A stretch of 64,000 nucleotides of DNA, from assembly GCF_017983445.1 (NCBI RefSeq), contig NZ_JAGOBJ010000002.1:310001-374000 (forward strand). Direction: 5' to 3'. The position numbers and the translations under genes are program-made. Under the pieces are notes generated by a model. It saw only the letters and a list, made by a program, of their open reading frames with translations, was not told where the DNA came from and searched no databases. Source of the stretch: Halomonas sp. GTDB lineage: Bacteria > Pseudomonadota > Gammaproteobacteria > Pseudomonadales > Halomonadaceae. Shown one piece after another: positions 44,868-53,937 of the stretch. Every line of letters starts with the position of its first letter. The stretch's first letter is position 1.

Positions 44868-45827
44868 TTAAGGACGAAGACGGTCCGGAATCTCGACACC
44901 GGTTTCTTCAAAATAGCGAATAGCGCCCGGGTGCAGCGGCACTGGCGTTGACTGCATGGTGAATTCAACCGTGGTGTCGTTGGCTGCCGGGTGTACGGCA
45001 ATCAGCTCATCGGTATGTTCAAACAGCAGTTGGGTCAGCTGATAGGCAAGCTCTTCATCCATATCGGCATTGACGACCAGTACGTTGGGGATGCCAATGG
45101 TTTGAACCGCTTCGTCCATGCCGTCATACATGCCCGCCGCCAGTTCGTAAGGAGCAAAAACCGCTTCCTCTTCCTGAGCATTGGCAATTTCTTCATCAGA
45201 TAGCCCGATCAGGCGAATATCGCGCGTGGCCGCCAAGTTGAGAATCGAGCTGGTGGGCGGTCCAACGCTCCAGAAGCCGGCATCGATATCGCCATCGCGA
45301 ATGGCATCGGCGGTTTCGTTAAAATTGAGGCGCTGAGGGGTGAAATCTTCGTAGCTGATGCCGTTGGCTTCCAGCACGGCGCGGGCATTGAGCTCGGTAC
45401 CGCTACCTGGCGCGCCGACAGAAACCCGCTTACCCGCCAGATCGCTGATACTTTGAATATCGGACTCGGCGAGTGTGACAAGCTGCACCGCATTGGGATA
45501 GATAGAGGCCAGGGCGCGCGTATTTTCTACTTGGCGTCCCTCAAAATCACCGGTACCGGTATAGGCCTGATACACCGTATCGGCGAGTGCGGTGGCAAGG
45601 TCAGCATCGCCACGCATGATCAAACCCATGTTTTCGACCGATGCGCCGGTAACTTCCGCGGTCGCCTGGGCGCCTTCGATATGGTTATTAATCATTTCCG
45701 CAAGGCCACCACCGATGGGGTAATAAACACCACCCGTGCCGCCCGTTGCTATTGAAAGTTGTTGAGCACTGGCCGGTAAAGCGACGGCTAACATGGATGC
45801 TGCGGCTGCATATTTTAATGTTTTCAT
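44868..45827 (-). CDS. TAXI-family TRAP transporter solute-binding protein
   Basis: This 319-residue periplasmic protein has a signal peptide (MKTLKYAAAASMLAVALPASAQQ), cleaved near residue 22. The TAXI hallmarks follow: LSIATGGTGGVYYPIGGGLAEMIN, AQATAEVTGASVENMGLI and GAPGSGTELNARAVLEANGISYED. A GGAGG Shine-Dalgarno sequence supports the ATG at 45827. Together with the DUF1850 protein and the fused permease it forms one importer. The nearby glutarate/2-hydroxyglutarate genes suggest a C5 acid ligand, which is inference. Confidence 0.93.
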   Translation of the reverse strand: MKTLKYAAAASMLAVALPASAQQLSIATGGTGGVYYPIGGGLAEMINNHIEGAQATAEVTGASVENMGLIMRGDADLATALADTVYQAYTGTGDFEGRQVENTRALASIYPNAVQLVTLAESDIQSISDLAGKRVSVGAPGSGTELNARAVLEANGISYEDFTPQRLNFNETADAIRDGDIDAGFWSVGPPTSSILNLAATRDIRLIGLSDEEIANAQEEEAVFAPYELAAGMYDGMDEAVQTIGIPNVLVVNADMDEELAYQLTQLLFEHTDELIAVHPAANDTTVEFTMQSTPVPLHPGAIRYFEETGVEIPDRLRP

Positions 45828-45950
45828 GCGTATTGCCTCCGTCCTGCTTGGACTTATAGGTATGGTTTTGACGATAAGGAGGTGTGGAGCCTTCCGCCCC
45901 TGTTCCATCAGAAGCGGTAGAGTGACGTTATCACGGCTTGTATATTGATG

Positions 45951-47147
45951 TTAATGGGACAATAGTGCCACGACCTGCTGGGTAATATGCGCCCCAATAG
46001 GCAGCGCCGAGGTGGCAGCCGGTGAAGGCGCATTGCCGACGTTCACCGTACGACGCGTATTCACGAACACAAAGTCATCTACCAGCTTGCCCGCTTTCGA
46101 AACTGCCTGCGCGCGAACACCCGCCGGGTAAGGTTTAAGATCCTCGAGAGTCAATTGCGGGCAGTATTTACGTACAAGCTCCAGGTAGCCGCGCTTGTAA
46201 AACGAGTTTTTCATCTCACCAAGTCCGGGCTTCAGGTGCCTGCCCAGCACTTTTAAAATGCCCGGGTGAGTAAACATCTGCCCCATATCACGCAGCGACA
46301 TATCCTGCTTGCGATAGCCTTCGCGCTTGAGCGCCAGCACCGCATTGGGACCCACCGTTACGCTGCCGTCGATCATACGGGTCAGGTGTACGCCTAAAAA
46401 CGGCATGGCGGGGTCAGGAATGGGGTAAATCAGATGGTTGACGATGTGATTATGCTTCTCGGGCAGCAGATAGTATTCGCCTCGAAACGGGCAGATGGTA
46501 AAGCCAGGATCCTGGCCCAGCATGCGAATCACCCGGTCGGCCATTAACCCGGCACAGGTCACCAGGTAACGGCTTGAAAAAGTATCCTCAGCGGTAGTCA
46601 CCACCACCTCGGTACGCCGTTCTTCTAGCCCCTTCACCTCAACCCCATACTGGATTTTGCCACCCAGACGCTCGAACTCCGCCGCCATGGCACGGGTAAC
46701 CTGGGCGTAGTTTACGATGCCGCTTGAAGGCACAAAAATTCCCGCTTCCCCGCGGATGTTCGGCTCGCGCTCTTTGAGTGCCTCAGCGCTTAACCATTCA
46801 CGCTCAAGCCCATTGGCCGCCGTGCGCTCCCAAAGCGACTGCATACGCTGGGTTTCCAGAGCGTTGGTGGCCACCAAAAGCTTGCCACAGATGGCGTAAT
46901 CGACTCCATGCTGATCGCAAAACTCGCGGGTAGCGCGATTTCCCTCAAGGCAGAATTTGGCCTTCAAGCTCCCTGGCGTGTAATACACCCCGGCATGAAT
47001 AACGCCGCTGTTATGGCCGGTTTGATGCTGCGCAGGGCCGCTCTCCTTTTCGAGCACAAGCAGGCGCTTGTCGGGGTACGTCTGCTGAAGCTGCATGGCG
47101 GTCGACATGCCCAGAATTCCCCCGCCAATAATGATGAAATCCCACAT
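45951..47147 (-). CDS. lhgO: L-2-hydroxyglutarate oxidase/dehydrogenase
   Basis: LhgO oxidises L-2-hydroxyglutarate to 2-oxoglutarate, passing electrons to the quinone pool. The 398-residue protein has an N-terminal FAD motif DFIIIGGGILGMSTAMQL and the family blocks TGHNSGVIHAGVYYTPGSLKA and RGEYYLLPEKH, and ends with a FAD-dependent oxidoreductase C-terminus (GNAPSPAATSALPIG). A GGAAG sequence precedes the ATG at 47147. In E. coli lhgO follows csiD; here csiD is absent, a CsiR-like regulator diverges, and a TRAP importer follows. Confidence 0.93.
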   Translation of the reverse strand: MWDFIIIGGGILGMSTAMQLQQTYPDKRLLVLEKESGPAQHQTGHNSGVIHAGVYYTPGSLKAKFCLEGNRATREFCDQHGVDYAICGKLLVATNALETQRMQSLWERTAANGLEREWLSAEALKEREPNIRGEAGIFVPSSGIVNYAQVTRAMAAEFERLGGKIQYGVEVKGLEERRTEVVVTTAEDTFSSRYLVTCAGLMADRVIRMLGQDPGFTICPFRGEYYLLPEKHNHIVNHLIYPIPDPAMPFLGVHLTRMIDGSVTVGPNAVLALKREGYRKQDMSLRDMGQMFTHPGILKVLGRHLKPGLGEMKNSFYKRGYLELVRKYCPQLTLEDLKPYPAGVRAQAVSKAGKLVDDFVFVNTRRTVNVGNAPSPAATSALPIGAHITQQVVALLSH

Positions 47148-47169
47148 TAATAACGCTTCCTGTGCCAAA

Positions 47170-47182
47170 TTGTTAAAATTTA
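47170..47182 (+). promoter_or_regulatory. Possible CsiR-type operator in the lhgO-csiR gap
   Basis: TTGT-TAAAA-TTTA is one base away from TTGT-N5-TTTT, which I recall as an E. coli CsiR primary site. It lies in the ~100-bp divergent promoter region. A short AT-rich motif, so chance is a real alternative. Confidence 0.35.
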
Positions 47183-47249
47183 TTGAGAATAGCCGTTATT
47201 CTTCTACTTTCACTTATTTGCGACAAGATCACCAGGGAGACGCGTGGTT

Positions 47250-47963
47250 ATGAAGAATGCTATGGAGACTGCCATGGAGCCAGATGCACCGCGTCAGAAC
47301 TTAGCGATTAGCGCTTATCGCACGCTCAAGCACGATATTATCCGTGGCCGCTACGCGCCTAAAGAAAAGCTTTTGATGAGCCGCCTGAAAGAGTGCTACG
47401 GAGTAAGCACAGGGCCGCTACGCGAAGCCCTTTCCCAGCTGGTCGCCGACCGGCTGGTGGTGGCGATTAGCCAGCGCGGTTATCGCGTAGCCCCGATGTC
47501 GCTTGCCGAACTCAACGATATTTATGATGCCCGCGCCCAGTTGGAAGGCCTGATTCTACGTTTAGCCATCGAGCGGGGTGACGACGACTGGGAAGCGTCG
47601 GTGCTGGCCACGGCTCACCGGCTTGCCAAGGTGACCGATATTAGCTCCCCCGATGAGCTGCTGGATGGTTGGGACTTGCGTCACAAAGCCTTTCATACCG
47701 CCATCGCGAGCGGCTGCAACTCCCCTCACCTGCTGCAGATGCGCAACACGCTGTTTGATCAAGTTGAGCGCTATCGTCATTTGTGGCTTCAGGAAACCGT
47801 CATGTCGCCAGCCGCGCTTGAGCAAAAGCGTCAAGAGCACACCGCGCTGGTCGACGTAATTCTAGCGCGGGATGCCGAAAAGGCCGCGATCCTGATGCGC
47901 GATCATCTGATGACGCCTGTTCCTGTCATTACTCGAGTGCTTCAAGATAGAGGAATCAACTAA
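47250..47963 (+). CDS. csiR: GntR/FadR-family regulator, CsiR-like
   Basis: This 237-residue protein has an N-terminal GntR winged-helix domain (SAYRTLKHDIIRGRYAPKEKL...YGVSTGPLREALSQLVADRLV, about 20-80) and a C-terminal FCD domain (about 90-225) with the metal-ligand pattern D-x3-H (DLRHKAFH) and further His (QKRQEH, MRDHL). It resembles CsiR/GlaR, the glutarate-responsive repressor of csiD-lhgO-gabDTP. Divergence from lhgO supports this. A GTG at 47244 is possible, but AGGGAG is better spaced for the ATG at 47250. Confidence 0.85.
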   Translation: MKNAMETAMEPDAPRQNLAISAYRTLKHDIIRGRYAPKEKLLMSRLKECYGVSTGPLREALSQLVADRLVVAISQRGYRVAPMSLAELNDIYDARAQLEGLILRLAIERGDDDWEASVLATAHRLAKVTDISSPDELLDGWDLRHKAFHTAIASGCNSPHLLQMRNTLFDQVERYRHLWLQETVMSPAALEQKRQEHTALVDVILARDAEKAAILMRDHLMTPVPVITRVLQDRGIN

Positions 47964-47981
47964 ATTCTGCATTTTAAAAAA

Positions 47982-47994
47982 ATGTAGATATTTT
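47982..47994 (+). promoter_or_regulatory. Possible CsiR-type operator upstream of the glutaryl-CoA dehydrogenase gene
   Basis: ATGT-AGATA-TTTT fits ATGT-N5-TTTT, recalled as the second E. coli CsiR site, about 145 bp upstream of the gene at 48139. The same gap carries a direct repeat ACACAGCTG (48024-48032, 48042-48050) of unknown use. Confidence 0.35.
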
Positions 47995-48138
47995 TAAATA
48001 ACGGCGATACATTGGCTCTATTCACACAGCTGTACATTACTACACAGCTGGCCGATAGATCGTCGTGGGCGCCTGGATGTGTCTACGCGAAATGCTTTCC
48101 TCAAGAATTCTTTTTAAGAACCGTTTAGGAGCTTCGTA

Positions 48139-49317
48139 ATGACACATTTCAACTGGGATGACCCGCTACTGCTGGAGCAACAGCTCACCGATGAAGAGCG
48201 CCAGATTCGCGATGCGGCCCACGACTACTGCCAGGAAAATCTCCAGCCCCGCGTACTGAGTGCCTTCCGTGAAGAGCGCTTTGACCGTGAGATCATGTCT
48301 GAGATGGGCGAGCTTGGCCTGCTGGGCGCTACCGTGGCGGAAGAGTACGGCGGTGCGGGCGTCAACCATGTGGCTTACGGCCTGATCGCCCGCGAAGTAG
48401 AGCGCGTCGATTCCGGCTACCGCTCGGCCATGAGCGTACAGTCGTCGCTCGTCATGTACCCCATCGAGACGTACGGCTCTGAAGAGCAGAAGCAAAAGTA
48501 CCTGCCCAAGCTTGCCAGCGGTGAAATGGTTGGCTGCTTTGGCCTGACCGAACCCGACCACGGCTCTGACCCCGGCAACATGATTACCCGTGCTGAAAAA
48601 GTCGATGGCGGCTACCGCTTAACCGGCGCCAAGATGTGGATTACCAACAGCCCGATTGCCGATATTGCCGTGGTATGGGCCAAGTCTGCTGCCCACGACA
48701 ACCAGATCAAAGGCTTTATCGTTGAGCGCGGCACGGAAGGTTTTTCCACCCCAAAAATTGAAGGCAAGGTGTCGCTGCGTGCCTCGATTACCGGCGAAAT
48801 CGTGCTGGATGGCGCGTTTGTGCCCGAAGAGAACCTGCTGCCTAACGTCAGCGGTCTTAAAGGCCCGTTTGGCTGTTTGAACAAAGCGCGCTACGGCATC
48901 GCCTGGGGCGTAATGGGCACGGCTGAATTCTGCTGGCACGCCGCCCGCCAATACACTCTGGACCGCAAGCAGTTTGGCCGCCCGCTGGCCGCCAACCAGT
49001 TGATTCAGAAAAAGCTCGCCGATATGCAAACCGAGATCACCCTGGGCCTTCAGGCCGCGCTGCAGGTAGGCCGGTTGATGGACAGCGGCAACTGGACGCC
49101 GGAAATGGTCTCGCTGATCAAGCGCAACAACTGCGGCAAGGCACTGGATATTGCGCGCGTGTCGCGGGATATGCACGGCGGTAACGGCGTATCCGATGAG
49201 TACGGCGTGATTCGGCATATGGTGAACCTGGAGTCGGTGAATACCTATGAAGGCACCCACGATGTTCACGCGCTGATCTTGGGCCGTGCACAGACCGGTA
49301 TTCAGTCGTTCTACTAA
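48139..49317 (+). CDS. gcdH: Glutaryl-CoA dehydrogenase
   Basis: GcdH is an FAD acyl-CoA dehydrogenase that oxidises and decarboxylates glutaryl-CoA to crotonyl-CoA in lysine/tryptophan degradation. The 392-residue protein has [35 protein letters not shown] and a C-terminal [15 protein letters not shown] in which Glu is the catalytic base. The ATG has an AGGAG sequence 8 bp upstream. It is followed by a CoA-transferase gene, and together they activate and break down glutarate. Confidence 0.95.
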   Translation: MTHFNWDDPLLLEQQLTDEERQIRDAAHDYCQENLQPRVLSAFREERFDREIMSEMGELGLLGATVAEEYGGAGVNHVAYGLIAREVERVDSGYRSAMSVQSSLVMYPIETYGSEEQKQKYLPKLASGEMVGCFGLTEPDHGSDPGNMITRAEKVDGGYRLTGAKMWITNSPIADIAVVWAKSAAHDNQIKGFIVERGTEGFSTPKIEGKVSLRASITGEIVLDGAFVPEENLLPNVSGLKGPFGCLNKARYGIAWGVMGTAEFCWHAARQYTLDRKQFGRPLAANQLIQKKLADMQTEITLGLQAALQVGRLMDSGNWTPEMVSLIKRNNCGKALDIARVSRDMHGGNGVSDEYGVIRHMVNLESVNTYEGTHDVHALILGRAQTGIQSFY

Positions 49318-49349
49318 GCCGTTTTATTTTATAGGCCAAAGGAATCACC

Positions 49350-50564
49350 ATGAGCACTCCTTCCAAACCGCTGGCTGGCATTAAGGTACTCGATATTTCC
49401 CGCGTGCTGGCTGGCCCTTGGTGTGGCCAGATGCTCGCCGACATGGGCGCCGATGTGATCAAGGTCGAGCGCCCTGTCGCCGGTGATGATACGCGCCACT
49501 GGGGCCCTCCCTGGCTTAACGGTACGGCGGAGTCGGCCTATTATCTGTGCGCCAACCGCGGCAAGCGTTCGGTCACCATTGATATGGCCAAGCCCGAAGG
49601 TCAAGCGCTTATCAGGCAGCTGGTAAGTCAGTCGGATGTACTGCTTGAAAACTTTAAAGTGGGCGGACTGAAGAAGTACGGCCTGGATTACTCAAGCCTT
49701 AAAGAACTCAATCCAAAGCTTATCTACTGCTCCATCACCGGCTTTGGCCAAGAGAGCCCCTACGCCCATCGCGCAGGCTACGACTTCATGATTCAGGCAA
49801 TGGGCGGAATCATGAGTCTGACCGGCAAACCCGATGATGAACCCGGTGGCGGTCCGGTAAAAAGCGGCGTGGCGTTTACCGATATATTCACCGGACTGTA
49901 TGCCACCAATGCCGTTTTGTCAGCGCTTTATCAGCGCCGTGATAGCGGCATTGGTTGTCATATTGATATGGCGTTGATGGATGTTCAGGTAGGCGTGCTG
50001 GCCAATCAGGCGCTTAACTACTTAACCTCAGGCAACGTGCCGCAACGCCTGGGCAATGCCCACCCCAATATTGTGCCCTACCAGGCGTTTGCTACCGTGG
50101 ATGGCCACATCATTATCGCAGTAGGTAATGACGAACAGTTCAGACGCTTTTGTGAGGTGCTTTCGTTAAGCCATTTGGCCATTGATGAACGATTTGCCAC
50201 CAACGGAGCGCGCGTCAATCACCGTGAAAGCCTGGTACCGGTGCTAGAGGCGGCACTGGCTCAGCGCACCATCGATGAATGGCTCACGGCCTTTGAAGCG
50301 GTAGGCGTGCCTTGCGGCCCCATCAATACGCTTGACCGCGTGTTCGATGACCCGCATGTCAAAGCGCGCGGTTTGAAGCAGACGCTGCCCCACACCCAGG
50401 CAGGCCAGGTAGACCTTGTCGCCAACCCTATTCGCATTAACGGGCAGTCGATAAGTGCTACCACCGCGCCGCCGAGTCTGGGTGAGCATACCGAGCACGT
50501 ACTAAACGATATAGGCATTACGCCAGCCCAACAGCAGGCGCTGCGTGAGGCAGGTATTATTTGA
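49350..50564 (+). CDS. CaiB/BaiF family CoA-transferase, likely acting on glutarate
   Basis: This 404-residue family III CoA-transferase starts with LAGIKVLDISRVLAGPWCGQMLADMGADVIKVERP and has the nucleophilic Asp in GVAFTDIFTGLYA (about residue 175). Family III enzymes next to gcdH are known to move CoA from succinyl-CoA to glutarate (C7orf10/SUGCT type). It starts 32 bp after gcdH, so they form one operon. Glutarate as substrate is inferred from this context. Confidence 0.9.
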   Translation: MSTPSKPLAGIKVLDISRVLAGPWCGQMLADMGADVIKVERPVAGDDTRHWGPPWLNGTAESAYYLCANRGKRSVTIDMAKPEGQALIRQLVSQSDVLLENFKVGGLKKYGLDYSSLKELNPKLIYCSITGFGQESPYAHRAGYDFMIQAMGGIMSLTGKPDDEPGGGPVKSGVAFTDIFTGLYATNAVLSALYQRRDSGIGCHIDMALMDVQVGVLANQALNYLTSGNVPQRLGNAHPNIVPYQAFATVDGHIIIAVGNDEQFRRFCEVLSLSHLAIDERFATNGARVNHRESLVPVLEAALAQRTIDEWLTAFEAVGVPCGPINTLDRVFDDPHVKARGLKQTLPHTQAGQVDLVANPIRINGQSISATTAPPSLGEHTEHVLNDIGITPAQQQALREAGII

Positions 50565-50597
50565 TCGAGGATTGTTCATTAGCAGGTTTATCGTTTT

Positions 50598-50623
50598 AAG
50601 CGCTCTCATTAGGGCGCTTTTTT
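50598..50623 (+). terminator. Intrinsic terminator of the gcdH operon
   Basis: AAGCGCTC (50598-50605) pairs with GGGCGCTT (50612-50619) with one T-G pair, followed by a run of six T. Confidence 0.85.
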
Positions 50624-50783
50624 ATTGCTATCTAGTCTATACCCCATCAATAAAGACCAGGAAGTTCATCCTAAAACGCGCTTATCCGCTACACTACTTA
50701 CTGTTTTACTTTTATGTGTCCATTTGTAAACGACAAATGTTTGCAACAAAGGATTGGGCGGACACAATAAGCTAGGAGGCTTT

Positions 50784-51593
50784 ATGGGACACTGCGCACG
50801 CGTCAATAGCAGCTGTAAACGCTGTGAAGGTGAATTGCCGTTTACATTTACCATGGCATTTCAACCGATTGTAAATCTTTCGACGGCCCGGGTAGATACC
50901 TATGAAGCGTTGGTACGCGGGCCCAATGGCGAATCCGCCTGGAGCGTTATCTCCCAGGTAACGGATGATCTGCTCTACCAGTTTGACCAAGCCTGCCGCG
51001 TCAAAGCCATCGAAATGGCAAGCCACCTTGGCATGCAGACCAATTTGTCGATTAATTTTCTCCCCAACGCGGTTTACGAGCCCACCGCCTGCATTCAGGC
51101 AACGCTGGATATCTCACAGCAGGTCGGCTGGCCAATCGAACGGCTTATCTTTGAAATCACCGAAACCGAGCGCGTTGTAGATCGTCAGCATTTGCGCAAT
51201 ATCGTCAATGCTTATCGTTCGATGGGCTTTCAAACCGCGCTGGATGATTTTGGCAGCGGCTACGCCAATCTGGATATGTTGACCGATCTCACGCCCGATA
51301 AGCTAAAAATCGACCGCCAGCTGGTCATGAGCTGCGACCAGGATCTGCGCCGCCAAGCCATTTTGAAGGCGATTATTACTTTGGCACAACAGTTGGATAT
51401 CACCGTTATCGCTGAAGGTGTGGCAACCCATGCTGAGGCGCTTTGGCTTGCAAGTAACGGCATCATGCGCCAGCAGGGCTTCTACTATGCCAAACCAGTC
51501 GTCAACTCACTAGGGGATGACTTATCCGCGCGGTTGAACGCGCTACGCGATGAAGTAGGCCTAGGCCAGGAGCGGGGGGATCTACATGCTTGA
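50784..51593 (+). CDS. Stand-alone EAL-domain protein, probable c-di-GMP phosphodiesterase
   Basis: This 269-residue soluble protein is a single EAL domain that should hydrolyse c-di-GMP. Catalytic residues are present: YEALVR, SINFLP, FEITE, LDDFGSGYANLD, LKIDRQ, AEGVAT and QGFYYAKP. A short N-terminus holds three cysteines (Cys4, Cys11, Cys14: CxxC after HC) directly before the FTMAFQPIV start of the domain, a possible metal or redox site. GGAGG at 50774-50778 fixes the ATG at 50784. The stop overlaps the next gene's start by 8 bp, so synthesis and hydrolysis are co-expressed. Confidence 0.92.
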   Translation: MGHCARVNSSCKRCEGELPFTFTMAFQPIVNLSTARVDTYEALVRGPNGESAWSVISQVTDDLLYQFDQACRVKAIEMASHLGMQTNLSINFLPNAVYEPTACIQATLDISQQVGWPIERLIFEITETERVVDRQHLRNIVNAYRSMGFQTALDDFGSGYANLDMLTDLTPDKLKIDRQLVMSCDQDLRRQAILKAIITLAQQLDITVIAEGVATHAEALWLASNGIMRQQGFYYAKPVVNSLGDDLSARLNALRDEVGLGQERGDLHA

Positions 51594-52512
51594 TATAAAT
51601 CTTGAACAGATATATCAGCTGTTTACCCGCTCGAAACGCAACACCGAGAATATTATTCAAACCGCCCCACTAGGCATTTGCGTTACCGACCCTGACGGCC
51701 ATTTTGAGATGGTGAATAATGCTTACTGCCAGTTTTATGGCTATTCGGAAAGCGAGCTTTTAGGCAAGCACTTCACCCAGATGGCATCCTCTGTCTATCG
51801 CGATAAATTGACGGCACTCCACGACGAGTTTATTCAAGGCGACAGCAATCAGGAATTACGCCAGGAGTGGGAAGTGCTGAACAATCAAGGTGAGGCACGC
51901 ACCATTATCGCTGAAGCAGCGCGTATCGAAGGCGATGATGGCCTGCCGCGCAAGGTAACCTTCATTGTCGATATTACCGAGCGAAAGCAGCTTGAAGAGC
52001 GGTTGAAACTGGCTAACGAGCGTTTGGACCAACTCGCTCATCGTGATGAATTAACCGGCCTTTTCAACCGCCGTGCCGGGCTCAAGCGACTGGAAGAAGA
52101 GCTTCAGCGCTGCCAGCGCTACGAGAGCACGCTGAGCGTTGCCATTTTCGATCTGGACAGCTTTAAAACGATCAACGATACCTATGGTCACGGTATTGGT
52201 GACGACGTGCTCAAGGAAGTCACCGCGCTGGTCAGTCAAACCCTGCGCACTACCGATATTCAGGTACGACTGGGCGGTGAAGAATTTCTGGTGATCATGC
52301 CGCAGGTCGACATCGAAGCGGCACAGTGCGCCATCGAACGGGTATGTAATGCCATTGCCAGCACGTCTTTCACCAAGCAGCAATTAATCGTCACTGTATC
52401 CGCCGGTATTGCGTGCTACGTTGATACATCCAACCGCTGCCTATTGGATCGTGCGGATAACGCCATGTATCAAGCCAAGGAGGCCGGTGGAAACGGTGCC
52501 GTCATTGCCTAG
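51586..52512 (+). CDS. PAS-GGDEF diguanylate cyclase
   Basis: This 308-residue protein makes c-di-GMP. It has a PAS domain (about 20-135: TAPLGICVTDPDGHFEMVNNAY... ending VDITERKQ), a short coiled coil and a GGDEF domain (about 150-305). The active site is GGEEF with a complete inhibitory RxxD site five residues upstream (RTTD-IQVRL-GGEEF), so product inhibition is expected. No membrane segment. It overlaps the EAL gene by 8 bp. Confidence 0.95.
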   Translation: MLDINLEQIYQLFTRSKRNTENIIQTAPLGICVTDPDGHFEMVNNAYCQFYGYSESELLGKHFTQMASSVYRDKLTALHDEFIQGDSNQELRQEWEVLNNQGEARTIIAEAARIEGDDGLPRKVTFIVDITERKQLEERLKLANERLDQLAHRDELTGLFNRRAGLKRLEEELQRCQRYESTLSVAIFDLDSFKTINDTYGHGIGDDVLKEVTALVSQTLRTTDIQVRLGGEEFLVIMPQVDIEAAQCAIERVCNAIASTSFTKQQLIVTVSAGIACYVDTSNRCLLDRADNAMYQAKEAGGNGAVIA

Positions 52513-52587
52513 TGAAGCATTATCACTGGTGAATAAACATCGGCGCCCGCGATGCTAAATCGACTCTCCAGCGTGAGGAGTAACGTT

Positions 52588-53865
52588 ATGAGCAATGCCG
52601 AGCTAAACAAACTGAAGCAGAAATACGTTGCCAATGGTGCCGCGAGCCCTGCCACAGCGTTTGCTGACCATGCCGAAAACGCCGAAGTATGGGACGCCGA
52701 CGGCAACCGGTTTATCGACTTTGCTGGCGGCATTGGCGTGCTGAATATCGGCCATCGCCATCCTAAAGTGGTTGCGGCGGTGAAAGCGCAGCTCGATAAG
52801 GTAATGCACACCTGCCAAACGGTCATGCCCTATGAAGGCTATGTCAGGGTCGCAGAACGACTTAGCCACCTGGTGCCCGTTCGCGGCCACGCCAAGGTCA
52901 TGCTCGCCAACTCAGGTGCCGAAGCGTTGGAGAACGCGGTCAAGATTGCTCGCGCAGCCACCGGACGCTCTAACGTTATCTGCTTTGATGGCGGCTATCA
53001 CGGTCGTACCTTTTTCACCATGGCGATGAACGGCAAGGTCGCGCCGTATCAGACCGACTTTGGCCCCATGCCCGGCACCGTGTTTCGTGCGCCCTATCCG
53101 GTGGATTATCACGGTGTAAGTGAAGACGAGGCGATTCGCGGCCTGATGATGACGCTAAAAACCGACGCAGGCCCCGCGAATACGGCGGCTATCGTTCTAG
53201 AGCCTGTGCTCGGTGAAGGCGGTTTTTACCCCGCACCGGCCTCGTTTCTGGAAAAGATCCGTATTATCTGCGATGAACTCGGCATCCTGATGATTATTGA
53301 TGAGGTGCAGTCAGGGTTTGGGCGAACCGGCAAGATGTTCGCCATTGAGCACAGCGGCGTTGAGCCTGACATCATGACCATGGCCAAGAGCATGGCCGAC
53401 GGTATGCCGATTTCAGCCGTAGTGGGCACTGACAAGATCATGGATGCTTCAGGCCCGAACTCGCTGGGCGGCACCTACACGGGCAGCCCTACCGCCTGTG
53501 CCGCAGCGCTTGCCGTCATGGATGTTTTTGAAGAAGAAAATATTCTAGAGAGAAGCCAGGCTCTGGGCGATAAGCTCGCCAAGCGCTTCCATCAATGGCA
53601 GGCGCGTTACGACGCGGTGGATAACGTACGCCATATGGGCGCCATGGCCGCCTTTGAGCTGGTGTCTGATAAACACGCCAAAACGCCTAATGCCGAGCTT
53701 GCCGGAGCCTTATGCAAAAAAGCCCGCGAAGAGGGCCTGATTCTGCTTTCCTGTGGCATGCACGGCAATACCATCCGCTTCTTGATGCCGATTACGATTG
53801 AAGACGATGTCTTGAACGAAGGGCTGGATATTATTGAGTCGTGCCTGGAAGCACTTATTGATTAA
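52588..53865 (+). CDS. gabT: 4-aminobutyrate/5-aminovalerate-type aminotransferase
   Basis: This 425-residue PLP class III aminotransferase has the GabT features NSGAEALENAVKIARAATGR, GGYHGRTFFTMAMNGK, IDEVQSGFGRTG and the PLP-lysine motif TMAKSMADGMP. GGAG before the ATG at 52588 fixes the start. GabT enzymes act on 4-aminobutyrate and often on 5-aminovalerate, giving succinic or glutaric semialdehyde. With gcdH and lhgO nearby a DavT role in lysine breakdown is plausible. No gabD/davD is in the window. Confidence 0.92.
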   Translation: MSNAELNKLKQKYVANGAASPATAFADHAENAEVWDADGNRFIDFAGGIGVLNIGHRHPKVVAAVKAQLDKVMHTCQTVMPYEGYVRVAERLSHLVPVRGHAKVMLANSGAEALENAVKIARAATGRSNVICFDGGYHGRTFFTMAMNGKVAPYQTDFGPMPGTVFRAPYPVDYHGVSEDEAIRGLMMTLKTDAGPANTAAIVLEPVLGEGGFYPAPASFLEKIRIICDELGILMIIDEVQSGFGRTGKMFAIEHSGVEPDIMTMAKSMADGMPISAVVGTDKIMDASGPNSLGGTYTGSPTACAAALAVMDVFEEENILERSQALGDKLAKRFHQWQARYDAVDNVRHMGAMAAFELVSDKHAKTPNAELAGALCKKAREEGLILLSCGMHGNTIRFLMPITIEDDVLNEGLDIIESCLEALID

Positions 53866-53881
53866 GCGCTTGATAAATAAA

Positions 53882-53906
53882 GCTGCCGCCTGAATCAGGC
53901 GGCAGC
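53882..53906. terminator. Perfect hairpin between convergent genes after gabT
   Basis: GCTGCCGCCTGA and TCAGGCGGCAGC form a 12-bp perfect palindrome around a single base, between gabT and the convergent gene at 53938. There is no clear T-run, so termination is probable but not certain. Confidence 0.6.
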
Positions 53907-53937
53907 GTTGCTTGAATGCTGTCGTTTTATCGAAGCC

